This document shows positions 33,471 through 41,640 of a stretch of 48,991 nt of DNA, piece by piece; positions within the stretch are counted from its first letter, which is position 1, and every line of letters begins with the position of its first letter. Source of the stretch: Halorubrum coriense DSM 10284 (GTDB lineage: Archaea > Halobacteriota > Halobacteria > Halobacteriales > Haloferacaceae); contig NZ_AOJL01000060.1 of NCBI RefSeq assembly GCF_000337035.1, positions 41,466-90,456 of the forward strand, read 5' to 3'. The notes under the pieces were generated by a model. The model did not search any database, had not been told where the DNA came from, and saw only the letters and a program-made list of their open reading frames with translations. Both the position numbers and the translations under genes were made by a program.

Positions 33471-33671
33471 CGCGGGATCAAGAAGGTAGCGCCGGGCAGC
33501 GGGCGGAGCGGTGGTCCGGGGACGCCGAGTCGTCGCGCGGGAGCGACCGACGGAGTTCGCTTCGCGACTCGCGACGGTTCCGACGGGGCGCAGCGCCGCC
33601 GAGAGTGCCGGTCTCTCACGACGGGTGCGGAGGCGATTCGTGATCGCGACGCTGCCGGGGCTACTGATGGC

Positions 33672-33684
33672 AATATTTAATATT
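33672..33684 (+). promoter_or_regulatory. AT-rich palindromic promoter of NikR-like gene
   Basis: AATATTTAATATT (near-palindrome, AATAT/ATATT arms) lies 22-34 nt upstream of the ATG at 33706 in an otherwise GC-rich region. It is both the TATA box and a plausible autoregulatory operator. Confidence 0.6.
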
Positions 33685-33705
33685 TCAACCCGGCTGTGTT
33701 ATTAT

Positions 33706-34134
33706 ATGACCGTCGTCAGCGTTTCCATGCCGGAAGAGTTGCTGAACCGGATCGATCAGTTCGCGGACGATCACGGCTACACCGGTCGCAGCGAGGTGCT
33801 CCGGGAAGCGAGCCGGAACCTCCTCGGTGAGTTCGAGGACAAGAAACTGGAGGACCGAGACCTGATGGGCGTCGTGACGGTGGTCTTCGATTACGAGACG
33901 ACGAGCGTCGAGGAGAAGATGATGCACCTCCGCCACGAGCACGAGGACATCGTCGCGTCGAACTTCCACAGTCACGTCGGCGGCCATCACTGTATGGAAC
34001 TGTTCGTGCTGGAGGGGTCGCTCGAAGAGATTTCGACGTTCGTCGGGAAGATCCGGGCGACGAAGGACACGCTCACGATCGACTACTCCGTGCTACCGGT
34101 GGACGACTTCGGCCCGCTCGCCGATATGAACTGA
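33706..34134 (+). CDS. NikR-like nickel-responsive ribbon-helix-helix regulator
   Basis: A 142-residue transcription factor of the NikR type that should bind DNA when nickel is bound. The N-terminal ribbon-helix-helix spans residues 3-45 ([37 protein letters not shown]), the C-terminal ACT-like domain residues 53-140. The square-planar nickel ligands of E. coli NikR (H76, H87, H89, C95) are all matched here as H77, H88, H90 and C96 with identical spacing. No nickel transport genes are nearby. The start ATG 33706 follows the AT-rich promoter directly, so the transcript is probably leaderless. Confidence 0.9.
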   Translation: MTVVSVSMPEELLNRIDQFADDHGYTGRSEVLREASRNLLGEFEDKKLEDRDLMGVVTVVFDYETTSVEEKMMHLRHEHEDIVASNFHSHVGGHHCMELFVLEGSLEEISTFVGKIRATKDTLTIDYSVLPVDDFGPLADMN

Positions 34135-34518
34135 TCCGCCGGGCGCTCCGTCTGCTGGTTTTCGGAAGTCGAGTTCTCGACCGGTGAGCCCTCCCAGAGA
34201 CGTCGTCTCCCGAGCCGGTTCGAGAGATAACCGCGAGGGTCCGATATCGGTACCCGGTCGGTGAGAGTCACCCGAAGGAGCTGCCGAGTCGACCACAGAC
34301 CGTCCCACCCTCTGACCCCCCGGCGATCGACCGCTCTCGAATTTTGTATAGCGACATTAGATTTATGACGTGCGCAGCGAGCCGAACCGGGGAAACGAAG
34401 CAATCGCCGCGAGAAGCGTTGACGCGCCGGAGAACGTGCCGCTACGAGCGCAAAACGAACGGAATCGGGTCGAAGCAGTCGCTACGGGAGCGAAACGGAC
34501 GAAGACAGAGAGATCGGC
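34135..34518. other. Gene-free intergenic region
   Basis: This 384-bp gap between the nikR-like gene and the S19e gene holds no supported gene. There is a TATA-like GTATAG/ATTTATG stretch around 34345-34370 and a weak imperfect direct repeat (CGCTACGAGCGCAAAACGAACG and CGCTACGGGAGCGAAACGGACG) at about 34438-34507. No transcript or small RNA can be claimed from this. Confidence 0.4.
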
Positions 34519-34974
34519 TTAGGCGTAGCGTTCGAGTTCCGGACGGTCGAGGTCCTCGAAGACCTCGGTCGCGACCTCGGAGAGGAACGCCTCGCCCTCG
34601 TCGGAGAGGCGGCGGCCCTCGCCGGAGGCGGTCGTGACGAGGTCCTCCTCTTCGAGCGCCTGAAGCGAGGAGCGGATGAGCTTGCGGGAGCCCCCCTCGT
34701 GCTCGCCGGGGCGGACGACGTAGCGGTTCGAACCGCGCTTCTTCGAGCCGTACTCGGTCGCGAGCCGCTCGATGCCGATCGGCTCGTTCTGCGCGACCTT
34801 CCGCAGGAGGCTCGCGGAGCGGACGTACCAGAAGTCGTCCTGCTCCGGCGGGAGCTCCTTGCCAGCGCCGGTCTTGGTGAACTCGACCCAGTCGGGCTCG
34901 TCGATCCGGTCCTCGAGTCGCGCGGCGACGGCCTCGATGAGGTCGTCGGCCGGCACGTCGTAGATGGTTACCAT
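34519..34974 (-). CDS. 30S ribosomal protein S19e
   Basis: A 151-residue ribosomal protein of the small subunit, shared by archaea and eukaryotes. It begins MVTIYDVPADDLIEAVAARL and carries the family's WVEFTKTGAGKELPPEQDDFWYVRSASLLRKV and the conserved YGSKKRGSNRY. A winged-helix fold is expected. Start ATG 34974 is supported by a TATA box 26-33 nt upstream; 12 residues of extra in-frame sequence before it are not family-like. It is transcribed toward the NikR gene, away from HMG-CoA synthase. Confidence 0.95.
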   Translation of the reverse strand: MVTIYDVPADDLIEAVAARLEDRIDEPDWVEFTKTGAGKELPPEQDDFWYVRSASLLRKVAQNEPIGIERLATEYGSKKRGSNRYVVRPGEHEGGSRKLIRSSLQALEEEDLVTTASGEGRRLSDEGEAFLSEVATEVFEDLDRPELERYA

Positions 34975-34999
34975 TGGGTCTCGATTCACGCCAGCGTCG

Positions 35000-35007
35000 T
35001 TTAAAAC
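35000..35007 (-). promoter_or_regulatory. TATA box for S19e gene
   Basis: TTTAAAAC (GTTTTAAA on the minus strand) lies 26-33 nt upstream of the S19e start at 34974. Confidence 0.6.
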
Positions 35008-35109
35008 CATCGTATCGCGTACGGGCCGTGTGAGCCGTTTTCACGGGGTTGCGGGCCGCTGCGGGCGACTCGCGGATCCGAGACCGGCCGAACGGCGGCG
35101 GCCGCGACG

Positions 35110-36453
35110 CTACTCGGCGTACTCGTACTGCCGTTCGTTCATCCGGCCCCAGCCGGTGAAGACGAACTCGCCGTCGGGCTGGGTGAACTCCTCGACCTCC
35201 CGCCCGAGGTCGGCGTCGTACTCGTGGACATCGTGGACGTCCTCGTACTCGTCCCACGAGAGGTCGTAGCGGGCGTCGAGCTGCGCGTCGATGTCGAGCG
35301 CCTCGACCTCGGCCTGCCACCCCTCGCGGACCGTCTCGGCGTGGATCTCGGCCTGCGCGCCGGAGCCGTACGAGGCGACGAGGAGCGTCTCGCCGACGAA
35401 GTCGCGGTCGCGGGTCAGCGCGTCGCGGAGCGCGCTCACGCGGGCGATGTGGACCGAGCTGGTGTACCAGTTACCGACCTCTCGGGAGAGCCCGAGCGTC
35501 GGCTCGACGGCCGTGTCGTACCACGTCTGGTACTGTTCGGTCGTCTTCAGGTCGTCCATGTACCCGCGGATCGCCTCCTCGTAGGCCTCGCGGTCGTCGT
35601 ATTCGTCCTCGCGGGGCTGGCGACCGATCTCGTCGGCCAGCGACTCCTCGTGAGCCGTGTCGCGGATGACGTGCCGGTAGGCGAGGAGCGCCGCCTTCCG
35701 GACCATGCCGGGGAACGGGGTGTGGAACGGCGCGTACGCGAAGTCCTCCAGTTCGATGTCGTCGGTGACGGACTCGTAGTCCTCTAGGGCCTCCCGCATC
35801 CGCGAGAGGTACACCTGGACCGACCGCTTCCCGTCGACGCTGGGGAACTGCTGGTTCGGCTTGAGGAAGTCCGTCTCGTCCTTCGAGCCGTACCCTTGGT
35901 CGGTCGACAGCTCGACGACCGAGGGGTCCTCGTCGATCAGCATCGCGACCGCGCCGGCCCCCTGCGTCGCCTCGCCGGGGTCGCCGCGGGCGTACAGCGC
36001 CGTGTCGGTGGTGATGACGATCGCGGGGCGGTCGCGGTTTCGGCCCGCGCGGATCCAGTTGTACGCGTCGTCTATCGCCTGCGTTCCCGCGAGACAGGCG
36101 AACTTCCGCTCGCCTTTGTTCGCGTGGGTGAAGTCGCCGTCGTACACCTGTTCGAGACAGCCGGCGATGTACGTCGACACCGGCTTCGAGTGGTCGAACG
36201 CCGACTCCGTGGCGACGTCGATCCGCCCGATGTCCTCGGGTTCGAGCCCCTTCCGGTCCATCAGCCCCTTTGCGGCGTTCGCGCCCATCGTGACGATGTC
36301 CTCGTACACGTCGGGGAACGAGGAGTTGGTGAGTCCGAGCCCCTTCGTGTACTTCTCGGGGTCGTCGCCCTTCTCCGGCGCGAACGTGCCCGGCAGGTCG
36401 AGTTTGAGCTTCCCGGTCCAGATCTCGATGCCGTCGATCCCGACTGCGGTCAT
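35110..36453 (-). CDS. Hydroxymethylglutaryl-CoA synthase
   Basis: A 447-residue mevalonate-pathway enzyme that condenses acetyl-CoA with acetoacetyl-CoA, supplying isoprenoid chains for archaeal lipids. Catalytic residues are visible: the Glu in VATESAFDHSKP (E83), the nucleophile C120 in FACLAGTQA, and the His in APFHTPFPGMVRKA. This is the archaeal type with a full thiolase-like fold. With egsA at 14.8 kb, it gives the window two membrane-lipid genes, not linked as an operon. A TATA-like GCATATGG is 23-30 nt upstream. Confidence 0.94.
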   Translation of the reverse strand: MTAVGIDGIEIWTGKLKLDLPGTFAPEKGDDPEKYTKGLGLTNSSFPDVYEDIVTMGANAAKGLMDRKGLEPEDIGRIDVATESAFDHSKPVSTYIAGCLEQVYDGDFTHANKGERKFACLAGTQAIDDAYNWIRAGRNRDRPAIVITTDTALYARGDPGEATQGAGAVAMLIDEDPSVVELSTDQGYGSKDETDFLKPNQQFPSVDGKRSVQVYLSRMREALEDYESVTDDIELEDFAYAPFHTPFPGMVRKAALLAYRHVIRDTAHEESLADEIGRQPREDEYDDREAYEEAIRGYMDDLKTTEQYQTWYDTAVEPTLGLSREVGNWYTSSVHIARVSALRDALTRDRDFVGETLLVASYGSGAQAEIHAETVREGWQAEVEALDIDAQLDARYDLSWDEYEDVHDVHEYDADLGREVEEFTQPDGEFVFTGWGRMNERQYEYAE

Positions 36454-36474
36454 ACACGGTCGTTCACGAGACTG

Positions 36475-36482
36475 GCATATGG
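36475..36482 (-). promoter_or_regulatory. TATA-like box for HMG-CoA synthase gene
   Basis: GCATATGG lies 22-29 nt upstream of the start codon at 36453. Confidence 0.4.
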
Positions 36483-36534
36483 CTTTGTCGATGAGTATTA
36501 CGTCGATCGTGGAAGAATCAGCCGTCCGGGTCGG

Positions 36535-38079
36535 TCAGGCGAGGGCCGGGTCGAACGAGGCTCCCTCGGTCAGGACGCCGCCGCCGGCGGTGACGGTAAT
36601 GCGGCCGTCCCTGCCGCCGAAAAGACCGACTCCGGTCGCGTCGAACCGGCCCTCGCGGAGATCGGCGGTGCCGCCGACCGTCAGTCCGATGTCGCCCGCG
36701 CTGGCGAAGACCCAGTCCCTCGCGGCGGTGGTCACCGTCGCGCCGCGGGCGTTGAGGTCGCCCCCGACTCGGAGCGTCACGTCCCCCGGACGGACGAAGA
36801 TCCCCACTCGTGAGGTGTCGATCGCGGCGCCGTCGCCGATTCGGAGGTTCCCTCCGGCTTCGAGCGAGACCCCGTCCGCCCGAAGCGTGACGCCGTCTCG
36901 GACCGTCACTCGATCGGCTGCGGCCGTGACCGGGACCGAGACCTCGACGTCGTCGTACACGACGAGGTGGCCGTCGACGGAGCCGAGGAAGGCCAGCTCG
37001 ACGGCGGTGTACCGCTCGTCCGGATCGCCGTCCCCGTCGCGGTCGACGTACGCGACCGCGTCGGTGGCCGCGTCGAGGACTTCGACGGTCGTCGTCGCCG
37101 AGTCGTCCTCAGTGTCGACGGTCAACGTCCGCTCGCCGACGTCGGTCGGGAGCGTTTGCCAGCGCAGCGAGACGGTCCGGCGCTCGCCGGGATCGAGCGT
37201 AACGTCGACCGAGTCAGCCACCTCGCCGCCGGCACGGAGTTCAACGGTTTTCGTCCCTCGCTCGTCACCGACGTTCTCGACCGCGGCGTCGACAGTCAGG
37301 GGGTCGCCCGCGTCGACCGTCGCGTCGACGCCGGCGATTTCGACCGCGAACTCGGCCGGTTCGAGCGGGTCGAGCCGGAAATCGACGGTCGCCGTCTCGT
37401 TCGGCTCGACTTCGACGGTCGTCGTCGAGAGCGCGAGCCCCGGCGCGGCGGCCGACACCTCGTACTCGCCCGGTTCGAGGCCGCCGACCCGGTACGCGCC
37501 GCCAGATCCGGTCGTCGTCTCGGCGACGCGTCCCGCGCCGTCGACGGAAACGGTCGCACCGACGAGCGGGGTGGCGACCTGCCGGACACCGAACGAGGCA
37601 CCGGAGGCGACCCGCATCGCGGCCGCGCCGGGACCGACGACGGTGCCCTCGATCGACCCGGTCTCGGCGACCGGTTCGGGCTCGGGGGTCAGCGTCGCTC
37701 GCGCGATCTGTTCGCCCGAGGGCTCGTGATAGAGCCACACTTCGTTCGAGGCGTTCGCGACGAGCGCGTCCGGGAACGCGCGACGGTCGCCGGGAGCGAA
37801 CTCGCCGGGCGGCGGCGCGAAGGGGTAGCGCGTCGTGTTCCCGTCCGCTCTGACGACGACCCCGAGCGCCTCGTTCGGGAGGGCGTCGCCGCCGAGGTGG
37901 TCGACCCGCAGGTCGGTCTCCGCGGCGCTCAGATCGGCCGAGACGACGACTTCGTCGGCGTCGGAGGCTACGTCGCCGAGGTAGACGGTTCCGACCGCGC
38001 CGGCGCTCACGACGAAGACGCCGAGCAGGAGGATGATTCCCACCGTCTCGGACTGGGCGCGGGCGGTGGTGCGGGACAT
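36535..38079 (-). CDS. Large pilin-like surface protein with carboxypeptidase-regulatory-like and CARDB-like domains
   Basis: A 514-residue exported protein. The N-terminus has an archaeal pilin-type start (RAQSETVG followed by a helix to about residue 33), so PibD cleavage and pilus-like assembly or anchoring are possible. A carboxypeptidase-regulatory-like domain follows (about 140-215, GGAYRVGGLEPGEYEVSAAAPG), then a CARDB-like domain (225-310). The C-terminal 120 residues repeat LRxGGxL/VTLRADG units typical of right-handed beta-helices. This is far larger than a normal pilin (usually under 200 residues). It probably forms an operon with the gene at 38185-39891 on the same strand. Confidence 0.8.
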   Translation of the reverse strand: MSRTTARAQSETVGIILLLGVFVVSAGAVGTVYLGDVASDADEVVVSADLSAAETDLRVDHLGGDALPNEALGVVVRADGNTTRYPFAPPPGEFAPGDRRAFPDALVANASNEVWLYHEPSGEQIARATLTPEPEPVAETGSIEGTVVGPGAAAMRVASGASFGVRQVATPLVGATVSVDGAGRVAETTTGSGGAYRVGGLEPGEYEVSAAAPGLALSTTTVEVEPNETATVDFRLDPLEPAEFAVEIAGVDATVDAGDPLTVDAAVENVGDERGTKTVELRAGGEVADSVDVTLDPGERRTVSLRWQTLPTDVGERTLTVDTEDDSATTTVEVLDAATDAVAYVDRDGDGDPDERYTAVELAFLGSVDGHLVVYDDVEVSVPVTAAADRVTVRDGVTLRADGVSLEAGGNLRIGDGAAIDTSRVGIFVRPGDVTLRVGGDLNARGATVTTAARDWVFASAGDIGLTVGGTADLREGRFDATGVGLFGGRDGRITVTAGGGVLTEGASFDPALA

Positions 38080-38184
38080 AGAGAGGGAAACTTGTTCGAC
38101 TTCTGTTTAGCCGGCATTTCAATACCTCGTCACGGCTATTGAACGTGATAATTCGGTACAGGTTGAAATGTGCGTCAGGCGTAG

Positions 38185-39891
38185 TTAGGGATACGGAACC
38201 GTCTGCTGATCCTCTTCGTTCCCGGCGCCGTCGTAGAGGATGACGCGGACCTCAACGGCCTGGTTTCCTCCGCCAATTGTTACGGGCTGAGGCTCGTCGT
38301 AGGGCAAGAGGTCGGTCTCGTCTCGAATGCTTCCATCGCCACGGAGTGACTGTACCCGTATTTGCGCGTCCTGATCAGTGGTATCGATATCGAAGAACAC
38401 GTCGATAGCGTTTCCACCACCAGATTGTGGGTTCACACTCACGATATCGTACGGCGTCGTGGACGCGACGACCTCGACCACCAGCCGGCCCACGTCGTCT
38501 CCGGAGGCCGCATACAAGGTGAAGTTGTCGCCCGCAGTTGCCCCGTTGGTGTCAAACTGAGTAACAACCGTCTGACCGTCCGCGTTGGTCTCAGGAGGCT
38601 CCTGAAAGCTCGGAATACCGTCCACATCACCAATAGGCGAAAGGGCGACATCGACGGCCGCGCCGTCGATTGGCGCGTCCGAAGCGAAGTCGGAAACCGA
38701 GATATCGAGTACGCCGTCATCCGTTCCCTGTTCGATCTGAATCGGGTCGATCTCGTCCCACTCGACGTCGTAGGTGCGGTTTCCGCTACCCACACCGCCG
38801 GCCGACACGTCGAAGGCGACCGACTCGTAGGTGGGTCCCGCAGTCCCGTTGATCGTCGCCGTCAGCGGGCCGCTCGCGGTCGGTTCGAAGAACGCTCGCC
38901 CGTCGTCGCCGGTGGTGCGGTTCTCGCCGCCGAAGGAGACGATTGCGTCCGGCACCGGATTGTTGTAGCGGTCGCGGACCTCGACGCCGACGCTCTCGCC
39001 GACGGCGGCGGTCTCGGAGCCGACGGACACGATGTACGCCGGCTCGGTCGTCCCGCTGGCATCGAGCGACACCTCGGACAGCGCCAATCGGTACGGGTCA
39101 GACCCGTTGTCCAGCGTGATCCTGAGCGCGTCGCCGGTCGCGTTCGGCGTCGCGGTCGCGGTCGCCGGGAGCGCCCGATTCCAGCGCGCGGCGAGCGCGG
39201 AGGCGTTCTCGACCGCGGTCGGGAGCTCCAGAGTGACGTTTCCACCGCTCGGGTCGAGCGGGACCGTGGTGTCGCTCGCGGAAACGGCGCGAGGGTCGAC
39301 GCTCCGCGGGGTGACGCCGCTCTCTGACACCGACCCGGTCAGCGCGGTCAGGGCGATCCGGTCGTCCGAGACGACCGTCTGCCCGGTTCTGAGCAGGACC
39401 GCGTCGTCGAACTCGGCGGCGACGACAGAGTGCTCGGAGACGAGCTCGGGCGCGTCGCGGAACTCGTTGTAGCGCGCGTCATAGCGCAGCGAGCGCGTCT
39501 CGAACGTCCGGTTCGTGTCCCAGAACGCGGCGGCGTTCGGGTGCGCGCCGCCCCCGACCGTGGCGTTCCGGATCCGGATCGCGCCGGTTGCTTCCGTCGA
39601 GAGCGACCCCGACACGGGCGGCGGGTTCACGAAGAACGTCCGGGCCGGGTAGCGCGTGCCGAGTCGGACCTGCGTAGACCCGGTCGACCCCGTGGAACTC
39701 GCCCGGAGGATGTCGTTGCGGAGGTCGCTGAAGTCGTCTTCGACCGTCTGACTGTGTTCGAACTCGACGTTCGCGTTCTCCGTCGGGACGACTTGGACCT
39801 GATAAATGCCGAGCGCCAGGATCAGGAACCCGAACAGGATCACCGTCCCGACCACGACCGACTGGCCCCGACGGTCGCGACTGAAGCGCAT
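38185..39891 (-). CDS. Large pilin-like surface protein with Ig-like domains
   Basis: A 568-residue exported protein with a pilin-like N-terminus (RRGQSVVVGTVILFGFLILALG, Q10 after a Gly). The ectodomain has N-x-T/S sites and an Ig-like segment around residues 305-360 (DRYNNPVPDAIVSFGGENRTTGDDGRAFFEPTASGPL). The 3' third of the gene (38200-38780) is visibly less GC-rich than the 5' part and than neighbouring genes. The start ATG 39891 has a strong TATA box (TATAAAAT) 25-32 nt upstream. It precedes the second pilin-like gene by 105 bp. Function is unknown; adhesion or surface structure is inferred. Confidence 0.8.
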   Translation of the reverse strand: MRFSRDRRGQSVVVGTVILFGFLILALGIYQVQVVPTENANVEFEHSQTVEDDFSDLRNDILRASSTGSTGSTQVRLGTRYPARTFFVNPPPVSGSLSTEATGAIRIRNATVGGGAHPNAAAFWDTNRTFETRSLRYDARYNEFRDAPELVSEHSVVAAEFDDAVLLRTGQTVVSDDRIALTALTGSVSESGVTPRSVDPRAVSASDTTVPLDPSGGNVTLELPTAVENASALAARWNRALPATATATPNATGDALRITLDNGSDPYRLALSEVSLDASGTTEPAYIVSVGSETAAVGESVGVEVRDRYNNPVPDAIVSFGGENRTTGDDGRAFFEPTASGPLTATINGTAGPTYESVAFDVSAGGVGSGNRTYDVEWDEIDPIQIEQGTDDGVLDISVSDFASDAPIDGAAVDVALSPIGDVDGIPSFQEPPETNADGQTVVTQFDTNGATAGDNFTLYAASGDDVGRLVVEVVASTTPYDIVSVNPQSGGGNAIDVFFDIDTTDQDAQIRVQSLRGDGSIRDETDLLPYDEPQPVTIGGGNQAVEVRVILYDGAGNEEDQQTVPYP

Positions 39892-39915
39892 TGTGCGGTT
39901 TCGACGCCGAGCGGG

Positions 39916-39923
39916 TATAAAAT
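39916..39923 (-). promoter_or_regulatory. TATA box for pilin-like operon
   Basis: TATAAAAT lies 25-32 nt upstream of the start at 39891 (ATTTTATA on the minus strand), the best TATA match in the window. Confidence 0.6.
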
Positions 39924-39961
39924 CCTCCGTCCGGTCTCTCAGTCGCGATACTCGGGGAGAG

Positions 39962-40156
39962 TCACCCGCCGGTCGCCCGCCGCTCCGTCAGCCACGCCGA
40001 CGCGACGGCCACGACGCCGGCGAGCCCGCCGAGCAGCACCGCCTGCGTCCAGTTGAAGCCGAGCACCGTCCCCGCGGCGGTCGTGACGAGGAGGAACGCG
40101 ACCACGAGCGCACCGAGCGTCGAGGCGAGGTCCGCCGAGGCGTCAGCGTCGGTCAT
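39962..40156 (-). CDS. Small two-helix membrane protein
   Basis: A 64-residue protein with two transmembrane helices (about 10-30 and 36-56) separated by GFNWTQ. It has no other motif. A TATA-like ATAAAAC lies 25-31 nt upstream of the ATG at 40156, and the composition is coding-like, so I take it as a real short gene. It sits just upstream of the pilin-like operon on the same strand but with its own promoter. Function unknown. Confidence 0.6.
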   Translation of the reverse strand: MTDADASADLASTLGALVVAFLLVTTAAGTVLGFNWTQAVLLGGLAGVVAVASAWLTERRATGG

Positions 40157-40180
40157 GGCCGAACGTCGCGGCCTCGGGCG

Positions 40181-40187
40181 ATAAAAC
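40181..40187 (-). promoter_or_regulatory. TATA-like box for 64-residue membrane protein gene
   Basis: ATAAAAC lies 25-31 nt upstream of the start at 40156 (GTTTTAT on the minus strand). Confidence 0.45.
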
Positions 40188-40258
40188 GGACCGATCTGGC
40201 GGAGCCGTCGGTCCGGTGGGGCGGGGAGCGACGCCGCCCCGACCGCCGTAGTAAATCG

Positions 40259-40272
40259 TATATCGCGATATA
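40259..40272. promoter_or_regulatory. Perfect 14-bp palindrome upstream of nucleoside phosphorylase
   Basis: TATATCGCGATATA is a perfect dyad 73-86 nt upstream of the phosphorylase ATG, in the divergent region between that gene and the small membrane protein. It could be an operator or a TATA/BRE element; the regulator is unknown. Confidence 0.5.
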
Positions 40273-40344
40273 AAATTCGTATTGGGGCGGTCTCCCCGCC
40301 GCCCGACCGGTCCGTTTTTGCGCGCGGCGGCTGTCTCCGCGCGT

Positions 40345-41070
40345 ATGGCGAAACAGCCGCATCTGTTGGTCGAGGAGGGCGACGTACACGAGACCGCGAT
40401 CATCCCCGGCGACCCCGGCCGCGTCGACCGGATCGCCGATCTCTGCGACGATAGCGAGGTCGTCGCGCAGAACCGCGAGTACAAGATCGTCAACGCGACA
40501 TACGACGGGGTCGAGCTCACGATCTGCTCGACCGGCATCGGCTGCCCGTCTGCCGCCATCGCCGTCGAGGAGCTCTCGCGGGTCGGCGTCGAGACGTTCG
40601 TCCGCTGTGGCACCTGCGGGGCGCTCCAGCCAAAGATGGAGGTCGGCGACATGGTCGTCGCGACGGGCGCGGCCAAGGAGGAGGGGACGAGCAAGCGGTA
40701 CGAGTCCGCCAACTACCCGGCCGTCCCGGACTACGACGTGCTCGCGGGGCTCGTCGACGCGGCCGAGGCGAACGACGAGGAGATCCACGTGGGCCCCATC
40801 GTCTCGGACGACGCGTTCTACAACGAGAGCGACGAGTACGTCGAGGACTGGAACGACGCGAACCTGCTCGCGATCGAGATGGAGGCCGCGACCGTCTTCT
40901 CGCTCGCCCGGCGCAAGGGGCTCGCCGCGGGCGCGATCTGTACCGTCGACGGCAACCTCGTCGCGGGCTCGCAGAAGGGCGCGGACTCCGACGACGAACT
41001 GCCGGAGAAGGCGAAAGACAACGTCGAGCGGGCGATCCGGATCACGCTGAACGCGGTCACGTCGCTGTAA
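40345..41070 (+). CDS. Uridine/nucleoside phosphorylase family protein
   Basis: A 241-residue NP-I family phosphorylase that should split a nucleoside into base and ribose-1-phosphate for salvage. GDPGRVDRIA at the start is the phosphate-binding motif, followed by STGIGCPSAAIAVEEL, the glycine-rich RCGTCGALQP, and the ribose/base-binding AIEMEAATVFSLA (E-M-E). The close match suggests uridine phosphorylase-like specificity but 5'-methylthio or purine substrates cannot be excluded. A T-rich CGTTTTACTCC follows the stop. Confidence 0.9.
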   Translation: MAKQPHLLVEEGDVHETAIIPGDPGRVDRIADLCDDSEVVAQNREYKIVNATYDGVELTICSTGIGCPSAAIAVEELSRVGVETFVRCGTCGALQPKMEVGDMVVATGAAKEEGTSKRYESANYPAVPDYDVLAGLVDAAEANDEEIHVGPIVSDDAFYNESDEYVEDWNDANLLAIEMEAATVFSLARRKGLAAGAICTVDGNLVAGSQKGADSDDELPEKAKDNVERAIRITLNAVTSL

Positions 41071-41093
41071 ACGACCGGTCCGTCCGCTTCGTT

Positions 41094-41540
41094 TTACTCC
41101 TCGGCGCGGAACTCGACGAGCGTCAGGTCGCGGTCGAGCGCGCACGTCTCGTGCGGGGGTTCGCCGAGCACCTGGTCGATGACGCGCTCGTCGTCGAAGT
41201 CGGCCCCGTCGGGGACGCAGTAGCCGTGGCTCGGGCACTCGGTGTGCGGGCAGGGGCCGGCGAGCGACGCCCTGCTCCCGGCGTACGCGCGCTTCGACGG
41301 GACGTTCGCGGGGACCGACGCGGGCTCGACCTCGACCGCGCGGACCCCCGCGTCGTGGACGGCGCAGTCGAGCGTCTGGGCGTTCTCGCGGATCCCGGTC
41401 ACCCGGTAGCGAGTGCCCTCGGAGAGGTTGAGACACTGGCCGCGGTAGGGACACCCCTCGCAGTCGGCCGATTCCCCCTGATAGACGAACTCGCGGCCCA
41501 CGTCCGCGAGCCGCGTCCCGATGAGCGTGACCGTAGTCAT
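41094..41540 (-). CDS. UPF0179 family protein
   Basis: A 148-residue cysteine-rich cytoplasmic protein of UPF0179, known almost only from archaea. Cysteine motifs are CEGCPYRGQC near the N-terminus and CPHTECPSHGYC later, which suggests a metal or iron-sulfur centre. The start MTTVTLIGTRLADVGREFVY matches the family. It is convergent with the phosphorylase gene and divergent from tmcA. Function is unknown. Confidence 0.85.
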   Translation of the reverse strand: MTTVTLIGTRLADVGREFVYQGESADCEGCPYRGQCLNLSEGTRYRVTGIRENAQTLDCAVHDAGVRAVEVEPASVPANVPSKRAYAGSRASLAGPCPHTECPSHGYCVPDGADFDDERVIDQVLGEPPHETCALDRDLTLVEFRAEE

Positions 41541-41640
41541 GCCCGGAGCGATGCGCCGAGCGTCCGTAAGCCTCCCGCCTCCGCGGGCGTCGGCGGGTTG
41601 GCCCCGCAGCCGAGCCGTGGGGGCGCGGAGGGTAAGACAC

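Noticed and set aside
34344-34637. Short frame upstream of and overlapping S19e
   Set aside because: Arg-rich and antisense to the ribosomal protein; no homology signal that I can see.
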